Of a DNA stretch of 64,000 bases, positions 54,962 to 62,141 are shown one piece after another. The DNA is from Sulfuritalea sp. (GTDB taxonomy: Bacteria > Pseudomonadota > Gammaproteobacteria > Burkholderiales > Rhodocyclaceae), in contig JADJQA010000002.1 of NCBI GenBank assembly GCA_016712985.1, positions 62,001 to 126,000 of the forward strand, given 5' to 3'. Below the pieces are notes generated by a model that was not told the DNA's origin, searched no databases, and saw only the letters and a list, made by a program, of their open reading frames with translations. Made by a program: the position numbers and the translations under genes. Each line of letters begins with the position of its first letter. Positions within the stretch are counted from its first letter, which is position 1.

Positions 54962-56839
54962 TACTGCCGCACTGTCGGGTCGCGTGCTCGCGGACGGCTT
55001 CGCCGACCGGATACGGCGCTGGTCGCGCGATACCGGCGCCCCGGAAAATGCCGCGCGGGTCGCCCAGTGCACTGCCTTCGTGGTCAGCATGGCGACACTC
55101 GACGGCGATGTCTGCACCGATCTGTCCGATATCGCTGCAGCCCTGAATGACGGATCGGATACCGAGACGGTGCGGCAGCGGCTGCTGGAGTCGGGCGTTA
55201 CTGGCCAGCCCGGCCAACCCGGCCAACCCGAATCGCGCGGCGCCATGCCCCTGATCCTGGACCAGGACGGCCGGCTGTATCTGCACCGGTATTTCGACTA
55301 CGAGCGCCGGCTTGCCCGCAGCCTCGCGGGGCGACATGCCGCGCCGGCCGCCCCCGGGATTCCTGCATCCCTCGGCGCACGGCTGGCGTCGCTGTTTGCC
55401 GCCAATCGGGCAAGCCTCGGCGACGCCGCCGACTGGCAACAGATCGCCGTCGCGATGGCGCTGCTGGGCAAGGTCACCATCATCAGCGGCGGCCCCGGGG
55501 ACCGGCAAGACGACGACCGTGGTCAGCCTGCTGGCCTGCCTGCTCGAACAGGATCCGGATTGCCGCATCGCGATGGCCGCACCCACCGGCAAGGCCGCCG
55601 CGCGCGCATGACCGAGGCCGTGCGTCTGCCCGGGCCAGCCACCTGCCGGCGGAAATCCAGGCACGGCTGCCCACCGAGTCCTACACGATCCACCGGCTTC
55701 TCGGCGTGATGCCCGCCGGCGGCCGCTTCCGTCACCACGCCGGCAACCGGCTGGCGATCGATGCCCTGGTCGTCGATGAAGCGTCGATGCTCGACCTGGC
55801 GCTGGCGACCCGCCTGATCGAAGCCGTACCCGACGACGCCCGCATCATCCTGTTGGGAGACAAGGACCAGCTTGCCGCTGTCGAGTCCGGCGCGGTGTTC
55901 GCCGAACTCAGCGCCGACCCGTCGCTGTCCGCAGCGCGGATCGATCGGATCGCATCCCTGTGCGCGATGCCCGGTGCAGCCATACAGGCACCCGAGCCAG
56001 TGGCGCAGAGCGGGCTCAGAGACCAGGTCGTCTGGCTCACGCGCAACTTCCGCTTTGCAAGCGACTCGGGCATCGGACAACTGGCCGCCGCGATCAATTC
56101 CGGCGACAGCGCCGCGGCCATCGCCCGGCTGGGTGCGGATACGAGCGGCAGCTTGCAGTGGCTCGACGATGGCGGGTCCGTACCGTGTGACGAATCGGAG
56201 CAGGCGATACTCGCCGGCTACGCAGCCTATCTCGAAGCGCTGCGCGCCGATGGGAGGAACCCAAGCGCGGCGACGGACGCCTTCGCACGCTTCCGCACAC
56301 TGTGCGCCGTTCGCGACGGTGCGCGCGGCGTCGAGGCGATCAATCGGCTGGTCAGCAAGCATTTCCGCTCCGCCCTCAAGCACCCGCTCGATTCCGGCGA
56401 GCACTCCGAGTGGTATCCCGGCCGGCCCGTGATGGTTCTGCGCAATGACTATGTGCTGAAGCTGTTCAACGGCGACATCGGCATCGTCATGACGGATGAC
56501 AGCGACGCGCTGATGGTGTTCTTCCCGGAAGGCGATACCGGATTCCGCGCCGTGGCCCCGGTTCGCCTGCCCGCGCACGAAACCGCCTTTGCGATGACGG
56601 TGCAGGCACAAGTCCGCAGGGTTCCGAGTTCGACCAGGTGCTTGTCCTGCTTCCCGAGGACCACAATCCGGTGCTGACTCGCGAACTGGTCTATACCGCC
56701 GTGACCCGAGCGCGCCAGCACGCGAGGCGCTGGTCAGCGGCGCCGCAGTGCTGGAAAGGCCATACAGACGCCGACGCGGCGGCGTTCCGGGTTGCCGGCG
56801 CGGTTCGGCGAACTGCGGGTCGCCGGCGAAGCGATCTAA
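54950..56839 (+). pseudogene. recD: Exodeoxyribonuclease V subunit alpha (RecD), several frameshifts
   Basis: A perfect GGAGG site precedes the ATG at 54950, but the frame breaks after three codons (ATG AGC TGC) and resumes one base off as DTAALSGRVLADGFADRIRR. Other breaks follow near Walker A (ISGGPGTGKTTTVVSLLACL is in another frame, about 55495), at APTGKAAARA, near QAHKSQGSEF and near the end (VYTAVTRARQ, then LERAIQTPTRRRSG). Net frame change is zero over 1890 bases. DALVVDEASMLDL and ILLGDKDQLAAVESGAV are intact. It is the 5'-3' helicase of RecBCD. Confidence 0.82.
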
Positions 56840-56895
56840 TCCGCTGGCCTCACGCGATCGGCAATGCGGCCGGGGATTGCTAAACTCGCCCCACC

Positions 56896-57348
56896 ATGCG
56901 AGTCGTGATCCAGCGCGTCAGCGAAGCGTCCGTTTCCATCGACGGCGAAACAACCCGGAAGATCGGCGTTGGGCTGCTCCTGCTCGCCGGTTTCGAGAAC
57001 GACGATGTCGAAGCCGATCTCGACTGGATGACCGGCAAGATCGTTCGCCTGCGACTTTTCCCGGATGACGCAGGCGTCACGAATCGCAGTGTTCTGGACA
57101 TTGGTGGCGAGGTCCTCGCTGTGTCCGCAGTTCACCCTGTGCGCCTCGCTCAAAGAGGCAATCGTCCCTCCTGGAGTCGGGCGGCACGTGGCGATGTTTC
57201 CGCGCCCCTCTTCGCGCGCTTCGTTCCGAAGCTCTCGGCCAACCTGGGCAAACCGGTGCCGACGGGGGTTTTCGGCACCGACATGAAGATCCACCTGATC
57301 AATGATGGTCCTGTGACGATCAATGTCGATTCACGCGCACCAGAGTAG
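56896..57348 (+). CDS. dtd: D-aminoacyl-tRNA deacylase with compensating indels
   Basis: Dtd removes D-amino acids from tRNA. The frame opens MRVVIQRVSEASVSIDGE and ends with the Gly-cisPro motif NDGPVTINVDS. Codons 78-88 read AVHPVRLAQRG, while the adjacent frame encodes QFTLCASLK: an extra G after GTGTCC and a missing A before AGAGGC shift this stretch out of frame and back. The lost segment is the SQFTL active-site signature. The 150-residue frame is therefore open but would lack activity as read. Confidence 0.85.
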   Translation: MRVVIQRVSEASVSIDGETTRKIGVGLLLLAGFENDDVEADLDWMTGKIVRLRLFPDDAGVTNRSVLDIGGEVLAVSAVHPVRLAQRGNRPSWSRAARGDVSAPLFARFVPKLSANLGKPVPTGVFGTDMKIHLINDGPVTINVDSRAPE

Positions 57349-57632
57349 GGCTGCCATCGGAACGGACCGTTGCTCGGCGACGCGGCCTTCCGGCGATTCA
57401 AATGGTCCGCCGGGAAGAAGGGCAAATACCGGGCATGAGCCGAGACAATGCGGCAGGCTCCGTTCGCGGATTGCCGGACGCCAGCAGATCGGGATCGAGT
57501 ACGAAACATTGTCTGACGAGAGACTCCACGACGACGCCCGTTCATTGTTCGGGCAAAGTACAGACTTTCGGATGGTGACTGACGATCTCAAAGAGCCTGG
57601 CATTTGACCAACCTGACCGAGAAACATCCAGT

Positions 57633-58012
57633 ATGAAGAAACCATTGTGTTCTGTACCTTGCCGCGAGTACGCATCGTCGCCGAAAATGAATCTGCCGTC
57701 GCTGTCAGGGACGGATTTCCTGTTTCACCGGGCCATACGCTCATCATTCCGCGCCGGCATATCGCATCGTTCTTCGACCTTGCCAGCGACGAGCGGACCG
57801 CCATGCTGGCCTTGCTCGACTCCGCAAGGACTGGCCTCGAATCCGAATTCCATCCCGATGGCTACAACATCGGCATCAATGACGGTCCCGCGGCCGGACA
57901 GACGGTCGCGCACCTGCACATTCACCTGATTCCCCGTTATCGCGGCGACCGTGAAGACCCGAGAGGCGGCGTACGCTGGGTGCTCCCGGACAAGGCACAA
58001 TACTGGCGATGA
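57633..58012 (+). CDS. HIT-family protein
   Basis: The product carries the histidine triad AHLHIHLIPRYRGDREDPRG near its end and the family body DGFPVSPGHTLIIPRRHIAS, FFDLASDERTAM. HIT proteins hydrolyse nucleotide phosphoramidates or diadenosine polyphosphates. The likely ATG at 57633 (MKKPLCS) is one base out of frame with the body, which is open from a GTG at 57647 (VFCTLPRVRIVAENE). Its stop overlaps the next ATG by 4 bases. Just upstream (57480-57605) a fragment ETLSDERLHDDARSLFGQ is of unknown origin. Confidence 0.8.
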
Positions 58013-58920
58013 CCCGCAATGAAATCCTCCAGGCATTTGACCGCATGCGCGTCTGGCAGCGTGGCGACCAGCGCGCCGTGCATAAACCGCTGCTGGTCCT
58101 GTTTGCCCTCGCAAGAGTCGGCGCTGGCAGGACGGCGACGATGGACTGGAACGAAGCTGAACCCCACCTGAAGGAACTGCTTGAGGAGTTCGGGCCGGAT
58201 GGATCAGGCAACTCCCGTCACTATCCTTTCTGGCATCTGCAGACAGATGGCTTTAGGCAACTGGAAGGCCCGCAGGCCATTCTTGCCCGCCCCCTTCAGC
58301 TACGCCCACTCTGACGGAGTTGCGCGAAAACCGCGTCCGTGGCGGCTTCCCACCCATTTTGCGCGCCGCCCTGCAGAGCGATCCGGAACTGGTCGCGACC
58401 ATCGCCCGACGCATCGTCGATGCGCATTTCCCTGAGTCCATCCGCGCCGACGTGCTCGCCGCCGTTGGTCTTCCGGACGATCTGTCCGGCGTCGCATCGG
58501 CACAGGAACAAGCGCGTCGTCGCGATCCCGCGTTCCGCGAGAAGGTGCTGCTCGCCTATCAATACCGCTGTAGCGTCTGCGGCCACGATCTGCGACTGGG
58601 CCGCCAGACCATCGGTTTGGAGGCCGCGCACATCAAATGGTTCCAGGCGCTGGGTCCGGATATCGTGCCCAACGGGATCGCCTTGTGCTCACTGCACCAC
58701 AAGGTTTTTTGATCTTGGCGCCTTCGCGATCCTGCCGGGCAGCTATCAGATGGTTTTCAGCCAGCATCTGAATGGCGGCGACGATGCCGCCGGAAGAATG
58801 CTCGCGTACCACAGGGCGAGCCTGATCCTGCCGCAGAGCAGGGAGTATTTGCCGCAAGCAGATTTTCTGGAGTGGCATCGGAAGCAGGTTTTCAAGAGCC
58901 CTGAGCGGCCGGTTTGTTGA
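58009..58920 (+). pseudogene. SBD-HNH-type restriction endonuclease, two frameshifts
   Basis: The N-terminal domain opens MTRNEILQAFDRMRVWQRGD, QRAVHKPLLVLFALARVGAG, resembling sulphur-binding (phosphorothioate-recognising) domains. The middle reads ELRENRVRGGFPPIL. The C-terminal HNH nuclease has CSVCG, GLEAAHIKWFQALGP and IALCSLHHK. Frame changes occur near 58300 and at a T6 run in HHKVF (an extra T), after which FDLGAFAILPG follows. Net change is zero over 304 codons. It would act as a type IV-like enzyme against modified DNA; the family call is from motif memory. It is coupled to the HIT gene. Confidence 0.7.
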
Positions 58921-58959
58921 TCAGCGTTGGAGATCAGATCGAACTCTTCGCCGAAGGGC

Positions 58960-59614
58960 TCAGAACAGGTGGGGGCGGTGTCGCCGGAAGAGTGGTTGCC
59001 CTGTCCGCGCTTCGCCATGCCGACCATCAGGTCCTCGTTGAAGTGGCGGCCAAGGCCGTAGGTCGATGACGAGCGCCAGATGGTAGGGTTTGCGCACCGG
59101 CTTTTCCGACGGCGGCGCGTCGGGCGTCTGAACCCGTAGCAGTACGGGCAGCTTCTCCGGGGCAGGCATCTGCTCGGCCAATCGACGGCGCAGGGTTCCC
59201 GGTTGCGCCAGCCAGGTCGCCAGCGTTTCCGGCTTGAAGAAGTGGAAAATCTCCCGCGAGCGCGGGGCGGGGTCGCTGTTGTCGGTGAAGCGAATGATCT
59301 GGCCCGTCGCCTCGAACAGGAAACGCAGCGGCGTATTGTCCTTGCGCCATTTCAGGCTGGCGGTGGCGTAGCGCTCGGTCTGGCTCTCCACGACGGTGAG
59401 GTTCTCACCCGCTGTCTTTCTTGGCTTCAATGACACCCACGGCATTGCGATTGACGAACAGCACGTAATCCGCCGGGCCGGTGTCGGTGCGGTATTCACG
59501 GACCGCGACGCCCATTGCGGCGCCGAGGTTGAGCTGTTTCATGTCCTGAATGACCCAGCCAGCTTGGGTAAGCTTGTCGTCGATCTTCAGGCGGGCTTGT
59601 TCTTCAGGGGACAT
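58960..59614 (-). pseudogene. hsdR: Type I restriction HsdR-like subunit, N-terminal fragment
   Basis: It begins MSPEEQARLKIDDKLTQAGW and VIQDMKQLNLGAAMGVAVRE and includes the nuclease motif PADYVLFVNRNAVGVIEAKK. After one indel near 59415 it continues ENLTVVESQTERYATASLKW and SREIFHFFKPETLATWLAQP. These are the HSDR_N nuclease and linker regions. The DEAD helicase motor (QMATGSGKT etc.) is absent, so only ~200 of about 800 residues remain. It lies convergent with the SBD-HNH gene. No hsdM or hsdS gene is in the window. Confidence 0.75.
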
Positions 59615-59770
59615 GCCGGACTCCAATCACCGTCGCGAACAAGAAAACCGGGATTACGGACTGAAGCGACTTCTTCAGAAATCTGAGCAGGTTTTCTTCA
59701 GGCGCTTTCACGTATCCCCCTTGTGGCTTTCTTCTTGAACACTTATTCCAGATAGTACTATGGCGTTGGC

Positions 59771-60162
59771 CTATCGTCCCCAATGGCCTTCAAAGTCGAA
59801 CGAAAGCTGCCGCTGATGCCTGATGGCGAGCAGGTAGATCGCTCCGCCAATCGGCGCGTAGAGCAGCAGGTAATCCTTCAGGACGTATTCGCGCAAGGCG
59901 TCTGTGTCAGGCGTCAGCGCCGACAACTTTGCACGGAGCGTTGCCAGTGCATTGGTGGTCTCAACCGAGCGCGGCTGGCGGGCCATAAATGGCCTGCCCA
60001 TTTCCGGGAAGCGCCCAAGGTTGGGAATCACCGTTTCAAGCAGTTCATCCAGCAAGCCGTCGAAGGCCAGCGGTGCTTGTACTTCGGTCAGGAAAAGTTC
60101 GATGCCTTCGAGGTTGCGCCTCCGAAATTAGTGGTGAGTTTGACCACAGGTTTTTTTGCCAC
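59771..60162 (-). pseudogene. RelE/ParE-type toxin, one frameshift
   Basis: Corrected reading: VAKKPVVKLTTNF, then RRNLEGIELFLTEVQAPLAF, DGLLDELLETVIPNLGRFPE, MGRPF and, at the end, YVLKDYLLLYAPIGGAIYLL, AIRHQRQLSFDF. This is a ParE-fold toxin. A one-base change at NF/GG-AGG near 60120 separates the first 14 codons from the rest. The GTG at 60160-60162 is the likely start, 18 bases after the antitoxin stop. The body from 60055 on is intact. Confidence 0.75.
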
Positions 60163-60180
60163 AAGCAGCCCCGCCCCAAC

Positions 60181-60471
60181 TTATGCGCTGCGGCGGCGCT
60201 TGATGGCCTGAATCACGCTGCGTGCGTCCTTCACCTTGCCAGCAGCCACATCATCGAGTCCCTTCGATGCCTCGTCGATCAGCAGCAGGTGAATGCGCTC
60301 GCGCTCCAACTGGTGGTAATAGTCCAGGCGCTCGGCGTCGATGAGGGCGACATAACTCTCGCCGTTCTTGGTGATGATCTTCTCGGCACCGGCCTTGACC
60401 TGTTCAGCCAGGTCGGAGAAGTTTGCTCTAGCGTGCGAGAGGGGAATAACGTCGCTTGCGGAAATACCCAT
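60181..60471 (-). CDS. Phd/YefM-type antitoxin
   Basis: The 96-residue product MGISASDVIPLSHARANFSD, LAEQVKAGAEKIITKNGESY, VALIDAERLDYYHQL is a Phd/YefM antitoxin: an N-terminal DNA-binding fold and a C-terminal toxin-binding helix. GGAGG precedes the ATG at 60469-60471. It is directly upstream of the toxin gene in the usual order. A perfect palindrome lies 23-46 bp upstream of the start codon. The frame is intact. Confidence 0.87.
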   Translation of the reverse strand: MGISASDVIPLSHARANFSDLAEQVKAGAEKIITKNGESYVALIDAERLDYYHQLERERIHLLLIDEASKGLDDVAAGKVKDARSVIQAIKRRRSA

Positions 60472-60493
60472 GATGGCCTCCTGTGACGCACAA

Positions 60494-60520
60494 GATGTGC
60501 AGTATTTTCTGCACATCATA
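60494..60520 (-). promoter_or_regulatory. Palindromic operator and -10 of the phd/relE operon
   Basis: A perfect inverted repeat GATGTGCAG (60494-60502), 6 bp, CTGCACATC (60509-60517) lies just upstream of the antitoxin SD. On the minus strand TATGAT (60515-60520) overlaps its edge and could be the -10 element. This fits autorepression by the antitoxin. No convincing -35 was found. Confidence 0.7.
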
Positions 60521-60692
60521 CGCTTTGGCGGTCAGGGACGAGTGGGAGCTGCGCGACTCCTTGGGGCGTTTAGCCGAGAAATGACGGCACCCTTGAGGCG
60601 AGCATTCCCAATGCAGGATCTTGGCTCGGTCGATTCATCGATTCCCCTTTACCGAGAGGAGGAACCCACGGACCGCATTCGGTACGGACGCA

Positions 60693-60765
60693 TCAAGTCT
60701 GCCGGTCATCCTCCAGCAGACTCACCGCCAACTGGGTCTTGCCTGAACCGGCGGTGGCCTGGATT
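60693..60765 (-). pseudogene. Walker A fragment of a helicase/ATPase
   Basis: About 24 codons read IQATAGSGKTQLAVSLLEDD, RQT-stop. ATAGSGKTQLA is a convincing P-loop of a UvrD- or NERD-helicase-like protein, but nothing before or after it matches. It ends exactly where the kdpE tail begins on the other strand (about 60764), so this is a recombination joint. The 60540-60692 stretch beside it shows no recognisable gene. Confidence 0.4.
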
Positions 60766-61053
60766 CGGTGAAGTCAGTGCAGAGTTGGAGCATCGGCGGG
60801 TCTTGCGCAATGACCAGCCGATCCGATTCCACGCTGATTGAGTTTCGCTTGCTGGCGGCGTTGATCAGCAAACCGTCAAGCTGCTGACCCATTGGCAATT
60901 GCTGCGGGAAGTCTGGGGACCGGCCTTTGTGGAGCGCGGCCGCTATCTGCGCATTTATATGGGCCATCTGCGCCAGAAGCTGGAAGCGGATCCGGCGGGG
61001 CCCGCCAGTTCATCACTGAAACCGGTATCGGTTATCGGTTCTGTATAGTTTGA
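60764..61053 (+). pseudogene. kdpE: KdpE-like response regulator, C-terminal DNA-binding domain only
   Basis: Across three frames the plus strand reads FGEVSAELEHRRVLRNDQPI, then TLIEFRLLAALIS, then LLTHWQLLREVWGPAFVERG, YLRIYMGHLRQKLEADPAG, and FITETGIGYRFCIV-stop. This is the winged helix of KdpE (potassium-responsive OmpR family). The receiver domain is missing and at least three indels occur. No kdpFABC or kdpD is near. The fragment starts at the joint with the P-loop fragment. Confidence 0.72.
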
Positions 61054-61120
61054 CGTTACCCCCCGCACAGGCAGATTACGGCCTTTATTCGTTTTCCGTC
61101 ACTTTCCAAAGGAGAAACCC

Positions 61121-61902
61121 ATGCCGCTCATATTGACCGAAACCCAGGATGCGATTGGCACCATCGTGCTGAACCACGTGCAAAAGCGCAACGCGCTCAG
61201 CGAGGCGTTAATCCATGAAGTCACCGTCGCGCTGGAATGCTTTCGGGAGAAAAACATCCGCGCCGCAGTGCTGCGCGCCCCGCCCGGCGTAAAAGTCTGG
61301 TCTGCCGGCCATGATGTCAGTGAACTTCCCGACCGGGGCCGCGACCCATTGGGCTGGAGTGATTCGCTGCGGGTCATGGTCCGCGCCATTCAGGAGTTTC
61401 CCGCGCCGGTCATCGCGCTCATCGAAGGCGGGGTGTGGGGCGGCGGCTGCGAAGTGGCGATGGCCTGCGATATTCTGGTCGCGACGCCCGAATCAACCTT
61501 CGCCATTACCCCGGCAAAACTGGGTGTTCCTTATAACCTGGGTGGCATCCTGACGTTGATGAACATGATCCCGCTACCGGTTGCCAAGGAGATGTTGTTC
61601 ACGGCACAACCGATCCCCACTGTGCAAGCCCTGAACCTGGGCATAATCAACTACATCAAGCCCGCAGAGGAAATCGAGAGCTTCGTTTATGGCCTGGCCA
61701 CCCAGATTGTCGCCAACTCGCCTTTAAGCATCGCGGTGATGAAGGAAGAATTGCGGCTACTCGCCAGCGCCCGCACGGTTACGCCCGAACTGTTCGAGCC
61801 GGATTCAGGGGCTCCGCCGCGTGGTCATACGATAGCCGCGATTATCAAGAAGGGTTAAATGCGTTCCGGGAAAAGCGCAAACCCCGGTTTGAAGGCAAAT
61901 AA
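61121..61902 (+). CDS. scpB: Methylmalonyl-CoA decarboxylase (crotonase family), 3' frameshifts
   Basis: An AAGGAG site precedes MPLILTETQDAIGTIVLNHV. The crotonase oxyanion regions are WSAGHDVSELPDRG and IEGGVWGGGCEVAMACDILV, and the ScpB pattern TFAITPAKLGVPYNLGG is clear. It converts methylmalonyl-CoA to propionyl-CoA. The open frame stops at 61858, but the normal C-terminus is found in other frames: IQGLRRVV at about 61815 and LNAFREKRKPRFEGK ending at 61900-61902. Two indels near 61800-61840 thus alter the last ~20 residues of the open frame. The catalytic body is intact. Confidence 0.82.
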
Positions 61903-61962
61903 ATCATTACCTGTTCTTTGATCAAAGAGTAGAGAACAGGCTTGCGCTTGCCCTCCCTCATC

Positions 61963-61996
61963 AAACCGTGCAAGCGAGTTTCCCGCACACAGCTTT
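61963..61996 (-). ncRNA. Group II intron domain V-like hairpin (orphan 3' end)
   Basis: On the minus strand a 34-base hairpin begins AAAGCTGTGTGCGGGAAACT and ends GCACGGTTT. It has the AGC catalytic triad at the 5' side, a GAAA-type loop and a two-base (TT) bulge: the size and shape of group II intron domain V. The following GATGAGGGAGGGCAAGCGCA is like the start of domain VI. No reverse transcriptase/maturase frame is present, so only the 3' end of an intron remains, between scpB and sbcC. Confidence 0.5.
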
Positions 61997-62141
61997 CCGT
62001 TGGTCTTCACCAAGACATGCTTGGGCCGCCAACTGGAGTTTTGTCAGCTTGGCTGAGGATGTCATGCCTGCGCACTCAACAATTGAGTGCGTAACTTTGA
62101 ACCCTCCGACTCCCGCCCGCAGTCATCGCGCTTTCGTCTCC

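Noticed and set aside
60722..60967. Minus-strand frame with ESDRLVIAQDPPMLQLCTDF read as part of a UvrD helicase
   Set aside because: The plus strand of the same bases encodes a convincing KdpE C-terminal domain; only the P-loop part (60693-60765) was kept as a possible ATPase fragment.
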